Source: a virus
DNA: 42,006 nucleotides
Virus record (IMG/VR): IMGVR_UViG_3300008448_000198
Location: 1-42,006 of that record
Direction: 5' to 3' (one strand)
Part shown: in pieces, positions 7,237 to 14,211 of the stretch
How positions within the stretch are numbered: position 1 is the stretch's first letter
Layout of the letters: every line of letters starts with the position of its first letter
Translations under genes and position numbers: made by a program
The notes under the pieces: model-generated
Databases searched by the model: none
What the model was told of the DNA's origin: nothing
What the model saw: the letters and a program-made list of their open reading frames with translations, nothing else

Positions 7237-7525
7237 AATGATAGTGAACTGAGGAAAATTAAAACAAGCAACACTCGGGGGCAGTGCCCGACGGCTCCAC
7301 CAAAAGTACACCAAGTAGGTTCGATGCCACGGAGTTTTTGGTGTACTTTTGATGGGGCCGACACAGGTTCGACTGTTTGTAAATAGGTTCTGAGGCTATC
7401 CGGATGTTCTCCGTTAAACGAACAAAAACACTAAATGCAAACGATAACGACTTTGCATCTGAGTTCCGCCTAGCAGCGTAACCGCAGTGGGTTGGTGGTC
7501 TTCCTAGAAACAGAATAGGCCACAC
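7237..7525 (+). ncRNA. ssrA: Circularly permuted (two-piece) tmRNA
   Basis: tmRNA rescues stalled ribosomes by acting as alanyl-tRNA and then as mRNA for a degradation tag. The order here is permuted. The acceptor piece comes first: T-stem TCGGG/CCCGA (7275-7279 with 7287-7291), then CGGCTCC, A and encoded CCA at 7300-7302. A spacer (7303-7353) contains a perfect 13-bp stem with A7302 (7302-7314 with 7338-7350). The coding piece then begins GGGGCCG at 7354. GGGGCCG pairs with CGGCTCC over 7 bp, including a G-U at the third pair, the alanyl-tRNA synthetase identity element. TGTTTGT (7374-7380) pairs with ACAAGCA (7264-7270) as the long P2 helix. The tag frame at 7437-7481 reads ANDNDFASEFRLAA then TAA. 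The T-loop (GGCAGTG) lacks TTC. The outer ends of the gene are approximate. Confidence 0.92.
7495..7523 (+). other. Conserved-loop hairpin, copy 1 (3' of tmRNA tag)
   Basis: GTGGTC (7495-7500) pairs with GGCCAC (7518-7523), with one G-U. The loop contains TCCTAGAAACAGAA at 7502-7515, identical to the loop of the hairpin at 8102-8129. The stems differ but both pair, so the structure is supported by covariation. It may be the 3' structure of the tmRNA coding piece, a processing or stability signal, or a protein-binding site. Confidence 0.7.
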
Positions 7526-7556
7526 TTATCTTTCAACAACATTAAGAGTAAAACAT

Positions 7557-8087
7557 ATGAACAAATCACTTATTCTCGCTGCAGCTGCGGCTCTTCTATT
7601 CTCTTCTCCAGCTTTCGCACAAAAGGTTTCAGTCGGTTCAACAGACAACGATAAGACCAGAGACTCAGTTTTCGTTGCTGCTGAGTATGCGAAAGATACT
7701 GGTTTCTATGACACCCAAGCAGTTGTTGAGGCTCGTCTTCGTTCCTCCAACCAACACTTTGTAAAGCTTGGCGTTCAGCGTGAACTCGCTACAGATGGCG
7801 TTCTTTCTGTGAGCGGACGCGTGAATCTTGTTCAGGATTTTGGTAAGAACTCTGGCCTCGGTTGGTCGGTTGAACCAACTGCAGCGTTCAAGGTCGCTGA
7901 TGCAAAAGTGACACTTGGTTATGAGTTTGGTGATACGTTCAAATCTGATGCTCGTGCGCGTGTTCGTAATGCTTCTGTAGAAGTGATGTATCCAGTAAGC
8001 TTCGGCGACGTTGGTGTTCTATTCGAAAGCGATATCGGCGATCGTCGTGAGAAGTCTCTCTCACTAGTATACGTGGCTCGCCAGTAG
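7557..8087 (+). CDS. Secreted beta-rich (outer-membrane-like) protein, 176 aa
   Basis: The N-terminus is a clear Sec signal peptide: Lys3, a hydrophobic core of Leu, Ile and Ala, and a likely cleavage after PAFA (about residue 21). The mature part of about 155 residues has alternating polar and hydrophobic stretches, as in small beta-barrels (VVEARLRSS, VTLGYEFGD, VSFGDVGVLFESD, LSLVYVARQ). It lacks a terminal Phe. It resembles small outer-membrane proteins more than any phage structural protein, and I cannot name a family. It sits between the tmRNA and a tRNA, with the same-loop hairpins on both sides, so it looks like part of an accessory cassette. A role in altering the infected cell's envelope, for example excluding other phages, is only inference. 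Confidence 0.7.
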   Translation: MNKSLILAAAAALLFSSPAFAQKVSVGSTDNDKTRDSVFVAAEYAKDTGFYDTQAVVEARLRSSNQHFVKLGVQRELATDGVLSVSGRVNLVQDFGKNSGLGWSVEPTAAFKVADAKVTLGYEFGDTFKSDARARVRNASVEVMYPVSFGDVGVLFESDIGDRREKSLSLVYVARQ

Positions 8088-8101
8088 TAAACTTTGGGAT
8101 G

Positions 8102-8129
8102 GCGGCTATCCTAGAAACAGAAAAGCCGC
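8102..8129 (+). other. Conserved-loop hairpin, copy 2 (3' of secreted-protein gene)
   Basis: GCGGCT (8102-8107) pairs perfectly with AGCCGC (8124-8129). The loop carries TCCTAGAAACAGAA (8109-8122), the same 14 bases as in the hairpin at 7495-7523. A short T-rich stretch (8133-8140) follows, so a weak terminator role is possible. Confidence 0.75.
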
Positions 8130-8140
8130 AACATTTTTAT

Positions 8141-8216
8141 TCCGGTGTAGCTCAGTGGTAGATGCGCCTGCCTGTTAAGCAGGATGTCCTTGGTTCGAAC
8201 CCAAGCTCCGGAGCCA
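8141..8216 (+). tRNA. tRNA-Asn (anticodon GTT), CCA encoded
   Basis: The cloverleaf is readable: acceptor strands 8141-8147 and 8206-8212, anticodon stem CCTGC/GCAGG (8167-8171 with 8179-8183), loop CTGTTAA with anticodon GTT at 8174-8176, T-arm CTTGG-TTCGAAC-CCAAG (8189-8205), and an encoded CCA at 8214-8216. Two oddities are an apparent T-T mismatch at the sixth acceptor pair and an extra T in the 3' strand of the D-stem (GATGC where GAGC would pair with GCTC). It would read Asn codons AAC and AAT. These defects may lower function, but the core bases are intact. Confidence 0.85.
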
Positions 8217-8244
8217 AATTGATTTTAGGAGAATATGGTGATAT

Positions 8245-8499
8245 ATGAGTAAGAAGCTTGACACGATTAAACTAGAACTGGGGATTGATCCCCAGATTAT
8301 TCTAGAGAAGATCGATTATATCGCAAAAAACTGCAACACAACATACAGTGATGCAATTCTTCACTATTGCAAGACAAGCAATACCGAGATTGAAGTTGTT
8401 GCCGAACTTATCAAGAGCAGCCCCAAGATGAAGAATCTTCTTCAGCTGGAGTATGAGTCGGTCAATATGCTACCAAAAACGTCAAGGCTTCCGATTTAA
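8245..8499 (+). CDS. 33: Late transcription co-activator gp33-like
   Basis: The 84-aa product matches the small gp33-type proteins of T4-like phages, which bridge host RNA polymerase and the sliding clamp to activate late promoters. Evidence is the size, the helix CNTTYSDAILHYC, the C-terminal ESVNMLPKTSRLPI, and the T4 gene order 33-59-32. AGGAG lies at 8227-8231, which is 13 bases from this ATG, with a closer weak GGTGA; a five-codon frame at 8235-8252 overlaps the start. The seven perfect TATAAATA sites in this window are the kind of promoter this protein would serve. Confidence 0.75.
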   Translation: MSKKLDTIKLELGIDPQIILEKIDYIAKNCNTTYSDAILHYCKTSNTEIEVVAELIKSSPKMKNLLQLEYESVNMLPKTSRLPI

Positions 8500-8500
8500 G

Positions 8501-9073
8501 ATGACGGGGTTTGACGCTTATCAAAACTTTCTATCGCTCAAACAACACTTTACCTCCGACTCTTATGACTTCTTCAAATACAACGGAAAGCTCAATCTAG
8601 ACAGTTCTAAATTCCAACTACGAAAAGATAGATTCTTTTTCGAGAAATTGGCCAAGAAGAAAGATCTAGTTGGTTTGGTTGTTTCTAATGTCATTGATCA
8701 TAACATCGCTTGGGTTGGTGATCTGTTTTCTGATAAAGCCGAAACCACATATAACAATTGGCTTAAAAGAAAAGAGTCTATCACCTATATCTTTAAGAAT
8801 GACATCAGCAATCTTCTTGTTGATTTCAACCAGAACTTTATTGTACGGGATGGACAACATCCACACCTTCTTAAACTCATCAGGCAAAATAAGATCTCAT
8901 TCGAAACCTTTGTCATTCTTGCAGACATTGTTGGGTTTATCCCCCACTGGAACAAGAACATCAAAGAAAACATTATTTGGCCAATATATTCAAGAAAGTG
9001 CTTGAAGTATAGACCCTTTATAGTATATGATAGAGCTAAGTTCAAAGCTATATTGCGGGAAAAGTTCAAATAA
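8501..9073 (+). CDS. 59: Helicase loader gp59-like
   Basis: The 190-aa protein resembles T4 gp59, which loads the replicative helicase onto gp32-coated forked DNA. Similar features are DAYQNFLSLKQHF near the start, YDFFKYNGKL, RKDRFFFEKLAKK, IAWVGDLFSD, and IRQNKISFETFVILADI. Its position between gp33 and gp32 matches T4. ATG 8501 is preferred over the in-frame ATG at 8453, because the extra 16 residues would overlap the gp33 gene, whose stop ends one base before 8501. Confidence 0.85.
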   Translation: MTGFDAYQNFLSLKQHFTSDSYDFFKYNGKLNLDSSKFQLRKDRFFFEKLAKKKDLVGLVVSNVIDHNIAWVGDLFSDKAETTYNNWLKRKESITYIFKNDISNLLVDFNQNFIVRDGQHPHLLKLIRQNKISFETFVILADIVGFIPHWNKNIKENIIWPIYSRKCLKYRPFIVYDRAKFKAILREKFK

Positions 9074-9090
9074 CCCAGCAATTTGAGTTG

Positions 9091-9098
9091 GATAAATA
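9091..9098 (+). promoter_or_regulatory. Late-promoter-like element GATAAATA upstream of gp32
   Basis: One mismatch from TATAAATA, in the 114-bp gap between genes 59 and 32. Initiation here would begin just before the hairpin at 9106-9122. Confidence 0.4.
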
Positions 9099-9105
9099 TA
9101 TTTTT

Positions 9106-9147
9106 CAGATATCTTTTATCTGATTAATGCGTTCTCCCAAAGGGAAC
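9106..9147 (+). promoter_or_regulatory. Two hairpins in the gp32 leader
   Basis: CAGATA (9106-9111) pairs with TATCTG (9117-9122), and GTTC plus CC around 9131-9137 can pair with GGGAAC (9142-9147) with one bulged T. They lie 41-82 bases before the gp32 start. In T4 the gp32 mRNA carries a structured autoregulatory element at a similar distance, so these are candidates for the same role. I do not see a clear pseudoknot. Confidence 0.4.
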
Positions 9148-9187
9148 ATTTACATACATCGTAACACATCGTATAAGGAACTACCAT

Positions 9188-10105
9188 ATGGTTAATTTTA
9201 AAGATCTAAAAAAGAAGAGCTCATCAAACTTCGAGGCTCTCACAAAAGCCGTCGAGTCGATCAACAAAGGCGGATCCAAGAAAGATGAAAGCTACTGGGA
9301 ACCAACCGTCGATAAGGCTGGTAATGGTTATGCAGTAATTCGTTTTCTTCCAGCACCAAAGGATGAAGACCTTCCATTTGTTCGCATCTGGGATCATGGT
9401 TTTCAGGGTCCAGGTGGATGGTATATTGAGAAATCACTATCAACCCTCAACCAACCCGATCCTCTGGCCGAGTTCAATAGCAAGCTTTGGAACTCGACAA
9501 CTGACGACGACGCTCCTCCTCGTAAACAGGCACGTAAACAAAAGCGTCGCCTCTCTTATATCTCGAACATCTTTGTCGTAACAGACCCAGGTAATCCAGA
9601 TAACGAAGGCAAGGTTTTCCGTTACAAGTATGGCAAGAAGATCTTCGAAAAGATCAACGATGCCATGCATCCCACTGCTCCAGATGAAACGGCATTCAAT
9701 CCCTTTGATCTGTGGGAAGGTGCAAACTTCAAGCTGAAGATCCGTCAGGTCGAAGGTTATCGTAACTACGATAAATCAGAGTTCGTTGACACTGCTGCTC
9801 TTTCGGATGATGACTCGGAACTTGAGGAAATCTGGAACAAGCAACACTCGCTCCAGGAACTTCTTGATCCCAAGAACTTCAAGACCTACGATGAGCTTAA
9901 GCGTCGACTTTCAACTGTTCTCGGTGATACCAAAGTCGCTGACGAGCGCGAGGAAGAAGAGGAAGAAGCTCCTCCACCTAAGCAGAAAGCTGCTCCACAA
10001 TCTAAGTCAAAGGCTTCTGCTCCTAAGAAGCAGGCTGCGGCTGACGATGATGAGGATGAAGACTCGCTTGAGTTCTTTAAACGGATCGCTGAGGAAGATG
10101 AGTAA
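9188..10105 (+). CDS. 32: Single-stranded DNA-binding protein gp32
   Basis: This 305-aa protein is the T4 gp32 homologue, which coats ssDNA during replication, recombination and repair. Visible landmarks are the basic N-terminus (residues 1-30, cooperative binding), KAGNGYAVIRFLPAP, WDHGFQGPGGWYIEKSLSTL, a core OB-fold region with KQKRRLSYISNIFVVTDP, and a very acidic C-terminal tail ending DSLEFFKRIAEEDE, used for partner binding. The Cys and His zinc ligands of T4 gp32 after the WYIE region are missing; the segment reads NQPDPLAEFNSKLWN. AAGGA precedes the ATG, and a strong terminator follows the stop. Confidence 0.95.
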   Translation: MVNFKDLKKKSSSNFEALTKAVESINKGGSKKDESYWEPTVDKAGNGYAVIRFLPAPKDEDLPFVRIWDHGFQGPGGWYIEKSLSTLNQPDPLAEFNSKLWNSTTDDDAPPRKQARKQKRRLSYISNIFVVTDPGNPDNEGKVFRYKYGKKIFEKINDAMHPTAPDETAFNPFDLWEGANFKLKIRQVEGYRNYDKSEFVDTAALSDDDSELEEIWNKQHSLQELLDPKNFKTYDELKRRLSTVLGDTKVADEREEEEEEAPPPKQKAAPQSKSKASAPKKQAAADDDEDEDSLEFFKRIAEEDE

Positions 10106-10110
10106 TACTG

Positions 10111-10139
10111 AAAAGAGGGGCTTTGGCCCCTCTTTTTTT
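10111..10139. terminator. Bidirectional intrinsic terminator between gp32 and the 609-aa gene
   Basis: An 11-bp perfect stem (10111-10121 with 10126-10136) with GGGGC/GCCCC at its core and a TTTG loop. A T-run follows on the plus strand and A bases precede it, giving T on the minus strand. It separates the convergent gp32 and 609-aa genes; the minus-strand gene's stop codon (10138-10140) touches the T-run. Confidence 0.92.
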
Positions 10140-11967
10140 ACATCCCCATTCCATACAGGTTCTTTGGTATAAACTGACTCGTTGCGAGAGGAAGCCTTGG
10201 GCCATCTACTGGATATGGAACTGCTGGCATATTGTTGTTCTTCGCTACAGGTGCAGGCTGGTTCATTACAATGGTATTTGGAGCAGCCATTGGAACCTTA
10301 TACTTCTCAATTAACGCAGCACGATCAATTTCACCCGTAACAGTTTTTGGTGTTATGATTGGATTAATATTCGTGGCGTTTGATGGTGGCTGCATTTTAT
10401 CTAGAATATTTGAAAAGTCTTCCAGAGATATTTGAGATCTGTTGAATCTTGACCCCTTATCACCATAAGTTTTGCCCGTGTTTGGATCGGGCAATGATCT
10501 CCATTCTTTAGCTAACTCAAGCATTGCTGGTTTCTTTGCTGAAGTATCTCCTGATAAGTATTTTCTTAAATTTTCAAACTTTTTGTCATTCATAATAGAG
10601 AAATTGAATATTTGATCCTGTAGATCTCCAGTAAATCTTTCATTTCCAGATATCAGTTTCTGTTTTTTCATTCTATCAATGATGTCTTTAAGAGTATCAG
10701 GAGTGTATTGGTATTTTCCAACAGCAAACATATTGGTGGATTTGCCATCACTCTTCATACTCTGTTCCTTCATAATATCGTTTAATGACATTGATGAAAG
10801 TTCTTTGCCTCTTACTGCAACATATTGCTTAGAACTTGGGTCATATCTATTATAGATATTTGCATCGCCACCCGATTCATACTTTGCAATAAGATCTCCC
10901 AACGATTTGGGGCTAGCAGTCATTCCTCCTGGCTTATAGTCTGGAGCAACAGATGACATAAAAAAATCTATCTTATTTCTTGTTCTGTTAAGAAAAGAAT
11001 CACCAGTTTCTTTTCCAATCTTTTCGGCATCAACATTTTTATTAAAGCTCTTTGCGAATACATCTCCAAGTGCTTCGAAAGCATCTTCACCCACAATTCC
11101 ACCTAAAATCCCCATACCAATCGCGCCGACCAGTGTGCCAACTGGTCCAGCTGCCGAACCACCTATAGCACCTGCCATCATACCCCCACCGACACCACCT
11201 AGCACACCACCCAAAATACTTCCACCAACACCCGCAACTTGTCCTTCTTCGGTTTTAGCTTGGTAATTTCCTTTAAAGAGAGTATCTATACCCTCAACAA
11301 CAGGAGAAATTAGAGGAGATTTGGCTACGTCATCAATTGTTTTGGCTATTCCATCAACAATTGATGATGCGCTATCAAAGGCGTTTTTTCCGAGATCTAA
11401 TAGTTTGCCAGCATTACTGAGTATAAACAATCCTGCAGTTTCTAGAATCATTTTTCCTAAGCCGAATCCCATCTTTTCAGAACTGTCAGCCAAAGCTTCA
11501 GCTGTTCCACCAAGGCCTGCAATCTTTTGATTGCCACCCTCGGCAAGCATTTCGCTATTTTGTGTGGCTAATCTTTGTGAAATATAAAGGCTTCTTTTGA
11601 GAGTCTCGTCGATTGATGTCAACAAAGCTATTGAATGGGCGCAACAATCGTCTTTAAGCGATGGACCATTTATTTTTGTGCTAGATGCATTTGAAATTCC
11701 AAAAAAAGAACTTCCTGAACCAGCAAGTCTTGCTGTTCCGCCGTTTCCTGCATTATTTCGAGAATTGCCACCCAGAGAACCTCCAGTAGCACCAGAGAAC
11801 AAACCGCCCAAAAAGCTACTTCCAGCGCCAAAAAGTGTTCTTCCAATTCCACCACCTCTGGCCGCACCTCTGGCTGTTCCTGCAGCTGCACCTCTAGTAG
11901 CAGCAGCGGCTTTACCAGCCTTTCCTATCTTACCTAGATTACCTACAGCTCTTATTATTCCAAACAT
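10138..11967 (-). CDS. Baseplate hub / tape-measure-like protein with lysozyme-like domain
   Basis: A 609-aa virion protein. Residues 1-90 are Gly/Ala/Arg-rich and low in complexity, about 246-294 form a long Gly-rich hydrophobic stretch like membrane-entering segments of tail proteins, and about 354-535 look like a lysozyme/transglycosylase-type hydrolase. In that domain the likely catalytic Glu is E364 in AKYESGGDAN, followed by FAVGKYQYTPDTLKDII, a common motif in phage muramidases. The C-terminus is Pro-rich. Length matches the T4 tape measure gp29 (about 590 aa), and the gene follows a tube-like gene and a frameshifted chaperone-like gene, the usual place for a tape measure. It may cut peptidoglycan during DNA entry, since the gp5 homologue here lacks a lysozyme domain. 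Tape measure versus hub lysozyme cannot be settled from sequence. Confidence 0.65.
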   Translation of the reverse strand: MFGIIRAVGNLGKIGKAGKAAAATRGAAAGTARGAARGGGIGRTLFGAGSSFLGGLFSGATGGSLGGNSRNNAGNGGTARLAGSGSSFFGISNASSTKINGPSLKDDCCAHSIALLTSIDETLKRSLYISQRLATQNSEMLAEGGNQKIAGLGGTAEALADSSEKMGFGLGKMILETAGLFILSNAGKLLDLGKNAFDSASSIVDGIAKTIDDVAKSPLISPVVEGIDTLFKGNYQAKTEEGQVAGVGGSILGGVLGGVGGGMMAGAIGGSAAGPVGTLVGAIGMGILGGIVGEDAFEALGDVFAKSFNKNVDAEKIGKETGDSFLNRTRNKIDFFMSSVAPDYKPGGMTASPKSLGDLIAKYESGGDANIYNRYDPSSKQYVAVRGKELSSMSLNDIMKEQSMKSDGKSTNMFAVGKYQYTPDTLKDIIDRMKKQKLISGNERFTGDLQDQIFNFSIMNDKKFENLRKYLSGDTSAKKPAMLELAKEWRSLPDPNTGKTYGDKGSRFNRSQISLEDFSNILDKMQPPSNATNINPIITPKTVTGEIDRAALIEKYKVPMAAPNTIVMNQPAPVAKNNNMPAVPYPVDGPRLPLATSQFIPKNLYGMGM

Positions 11968-11969
11968 CT

Positions 11970-12853
11970 TTATGCGTTTCCTTGGTTTTGTTGTTCTAGT
12001 TTCTTGAGATGATCAATCAACATATCAACATAGATGTCTCTTTCATAAGGCACCATATTCTCAATTTCTGTTAAAGAATATTTATGATGCTGCATTAATG
12101 AGAATATCGTCTTATAATAATTTCCAAGATCACCATAACTTACAGTAATGTAAAAAAATCTTCTAACGTCGCGAGAACGATCTTTTTCTCTTTCCCCTGT
12201 GAGTTTTCATACTGAATAACGTACTCCATCTTTGGAGCAGAGTTAAAATAAGTCTTGATCTTCTCAAAAACCTTTGGTGAGAAGTTTTCAATGAACTCGT
12301 TTAATTGTTCCTGTGAATATGTTTTTGGATCATACACATCGTTCTCATCATAGACCGACTTGATTGAGTTTCTCAGATACATCATAAGAATATCATATTC
12401 GTCCATACCATCTTCATATTGCTCAATAACACCAAAGCTTGGGTATTCTAGAATGATACCAACCTTGTCGGTAATTTTGATATCATTTGACACCTTCTTT
12501 TTTGGCTTGACAATCTTGATATCGGCAACATCAACTTCAAACTTATAGGTCTTCTTATCATCCTCGTCAATAAACTGAAGATCAATGATGTTATTAACAG
12601 AAATACCCCTTAGCTGCACGAAGATATACTCGATATCAGCAAGGGTGAGTGAGTCTATGTTGAATTTCTCATCAACACAGCAGTTATTGATAACCTGTTT
12701 GATAGCCTTGGCAATTTCTTTTCTGCTTCTCGTCTGTTGTGCAACGAAAAGAATCTTTTCTTCTTTCACCAGAAACTGTCTGAAGTTTGCAGTTTTTCCT
12801 ATTGAGGGAATCTCAATATCAAATAATGGCTGGGAAATTTTGGGTAGTGACAT
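11970..12853 (-). CDS. Predicted gp26 -1 frameshift fusion product, 294 aa
   Basis: If ribosomes slip by -1 on the seven T bases at 12152-12158, the gp26 protein (residues 1-234) is extended by 60 residues ending NQGNA, with TAA at 11970-11972. The extension contains YGDLGNYYKTIFSLMQHH and ENMVPYERDIYVDMLIDHL. This pattern resembles the second part of tail assembly chaperones, which often contain an aromatic-Glu-Arg motif. The -1 frame has no start codon before ATG 12095, no ribosome site there, and protein-like sequence continues upstream of that ATG, so a fusion explains it better than a separate gene. Confidence 0.65.
12140..12853 (-). CDS. 26: Baseplate hub subunit gp26-like
   Basis: The 237-aa protein resembles T4 gp26-type baseplate hub proteins (Pfam T4_baseplate): LPKISQPLFDIEIPSIGKTANFRQFLVKEEKILFVAQQ at the N-terminus, then SLTLADIEYIFVQLRGISVN, which is a typical core. 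In T4 gp26 takes part in hub assembly. It starts four bases after the end of the tube-like gene, and its stop TAA (12140-12142) lies just past a T7 slippery run, so it is likely also the first part of a -1 frameshift product. It has no membrane segment or signal peptide. Confidence 0.7.
   Translation of the reverse strand: MSLPKISQPLFDIEIPSIGKTANFRQFLVKEEKILFVAQQTRSRKEIAKAIKQVINNCCVDEKFNIDSLTLADIEYIFVQLRGISVNNIIDLQFIDEDDKKTYKFEVDVADIKIVKPKKKVSNDIKITDKVGIILEYPSFGVIEQYEDGMDEYDILMMYLRNSIKSVYDENDVYDPKTYSQEQLNEFIENFSPKVFEKIKTYFNSAPKMEYVIQYENSQGKEKKIVLATLEDFFTLL
12152..12158 (-). promoter_or_regulatory. Candidate -1 ribosomal slippery site (T TTT TTT)
   Basis: On the minus strand the gp26 codons are GAT TTT TTT ACA, giving the heptamer T_TTT_TTT in the exact X_XXY_YYZ register needed for -1 slippage. 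It lies 9 bases before the gp26 stop codon. I see no strong downstream stem-loop. Confidence 0.65.
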
Positions 12854-12857
12854 AATA

Positions 12858-13610
12858 TTAATCCTTTATTAAATTTTCTTCCGAATCATAAAACTCTTTA
12901 CTTGAATGGACAAACTGCATGGTGACAGTAAGTCGTATTGGATCGTTCTGGGAACTCCAGGATGTATCGAAATCAGAAACTGTGAGAGGAAAGCAATCAA
13001 ATACCTTACATTCCATAGCCTTCTGGTTGTACTCATTATAAACGTTGATTCTTAACACTGGGCAAATGTATTCATCTTTGTAGCCAACTAGATACAACTT
13101 ATCCTGGAGAGCTCTTCTCTGATCAACATCATCACTTAAATCAGTAAATTTTGTTGGAGTTTCTACGTTGTGGGGGATAATTAGGTTTACCCAATCATTA
13201 AAGAACTTGATGATGCTAGCTTGTCTGTCCACAAGAAAAACCATTCTCATTGGGTTAAATGTTGGAAGATATGGTTTTTTCTCAATTTGACCGTATCCAT
13301 ACCTCTTGACGTCTTGTGTAAAGAAGTTCTGGCCTGGAACTGTTACAGTCTCACATCTGAGAGTTATATCGTCTAGATTGTCCCTGTAGCTGTCACTATT
13401 AAGTGAAGCTATTTTATATTTTTCTTGTAATCCTTTTGGTATTGCGAACAAACAAACGAATTTGTTATTTTGTAGAATACCGTTTTTTGTTATTTCTGAT
13501 CTGAAGTTTGAGATACCAAACCTAAAGGGTTTCCCCGTCGCCACAATTGTGTCTGTCTGTTCTTCAGATGGAGAGGGTTCGAATTTTGGGGGATTGCTCT
13601 TATCAACCAT
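12858..13610 (-). CDS. 54: Baseplate tail-tube initiator gp54-like
   Basis: This 250-aa protein has the tail-tube (gp19/gp54-like) pattern: a long N-terminal segment, then CETVTVPGQNFFTQDVKRYGYGQIEKKPYLPTFNPMRMVFLVDRQASIIKFFNDWVNLI, and a C-terminal strand region with FDCFPLTVSDFDTSW. In T4 gp54 sits on the baseplate and starts tube polymerisation together with gp48. Its gene precedes gp26 by 4 bases on the minus strand, while gp48 is on the plus strand behind the divergent promoter. The assignment to gp54 rather than gp19 follows from length and from the gp48/gp26 context. Confidence 0.7.
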   Translation of the reverse strand: MVDKSNPPKFEPSPSEEQTDTIVATGKPFRFGISNFRSEITKNGILQNNKFVCLFAIPKGLQEKYKIASLNSDSYRDNLDDITLRCETVTVPGQNFFTQDVKRYGYGQIEKKPYLPTFNPMRMVFLVDRQASIIKFFNDWVNLIIPHNVETPTKFTDLSDDVDQRRALQDKLYLVGYKDEYICPVLRINVYNEYNQKAMECKVFDCFPLTVSDFDTSWSSQNDPIRLTVTMQFVHSSKEFYDSEENLIKD

Positions 13611-13614
13611 GTGT

Positions 13615-14211
13615 TTAGCTTCCTAACTTTCTTCTGCTTTCGGCCCAGACATTCTGTTTGCTCTGCTTGACGAATCTTTCCGTTGGCAGAAATAGACAAA
13701 TATCCCATTCATCTGGTCTTACATACATGAAACTTGATTGCACATGACTACTAAGATATCTTTTAACGCAAGGTTTAAAGAACTTCAGCGTTGACGCCCT
13801 CTGTAGTAGAGAATAGTTCATTTTTAATTTGGTTGTCTCATCATATCTATCGTTGTTGGCATATTCATATAATCCATCCATCAGCTTTGCTCTTAATTGG
13901 GGTGGAAGATAGTGTAGATTGATACCATAGAATCCATTAACAGTTTTCTTAAATGGAAACACGAGAGGAAAGACATCATAGTACGGAAGCTTTTCAGCTG
14001 TTTTTGGATCATAGAAAAACATATACATACTGCCGATAATTGGATTCTTGACGAGCCTAGAGGGATCGCCCTTAAAGAAACTCAAATCGTTGATATTAGA
14101 TAGTTTTGACGCAGTTTCTCTATACCACTTCCTTGATTGTGCTGTTCTGGCTGGATATTGTCCTGCCGACAATCCCCTTCTGATAATTTCGTCAAAAATT
14201 GTTCTGGCCAT
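13615..14211 (-). CDS. Virion protein, possibly gp2-like DNA end protector
   Basis: The protein (about 198 aa from ATG 14211, MARTIFDEII) has a distinctive stretch GSMYMFFYDPKTAEKLPYYDVFPLVFPF, then YGINLHYLPPQLRAKLMDGLYE. I recall similar sequences in T4-like phages, where some are called DNA end protector (gp2). In T4, genes 2 and 4 are neighbours, and here the gene directly follows gp4, which fits but does not prove it. The frame is open to a TTG at 14229, but ATG 14211 gives a better N-terminus. No Shine-Dalgarno of good strength is visible. Confidence 0.45.
   Translation of the reverse strand: MARTIFDEIIRRGLSAGQYPARTAQSRKWYRETASKLSNINDLSFFKGDPSRLVKNPIIGSMYMFFYDPKTAEKLPYYDVFPLVFPFKKTVNGFYGINLHYLPPQLRAKLMDGLYEYANNDRYDETTKLKMNYSLLQRASTLKFFKPCVKRYLSSHVQSSFMYVRPDEWDICLFLPTERFVKQSKQNVWAESRRKLGS

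Noticed and set aside
7261-7525. Bidirectional small open frames over the tmRNA region
   Set aside because: The RNA pairings and tag frame explain this region, and the frames have no ribosome sites.
8235-8252. Five-codon frame overlapping the gp33 start
   Set aside because: AGGAG is only three bases from this ATG, too close for efficient initiation; noted only as a possible influence on gp33 start selection.
11597-12007. Plus-strand open frame of 136 codons opposite the 609-aa gene
   Set aside because: It is Pro/Ala-rich because it mirrors the Gly/Ala-rich N-terminus.
11970-12097. Separate small gene for the -1 frame extension starting at ATG 12095
   Set aside because: It has no ribosome site, and protein-like sequence continues upstream of the ATG; the slippery-site fusion explains the frame better.
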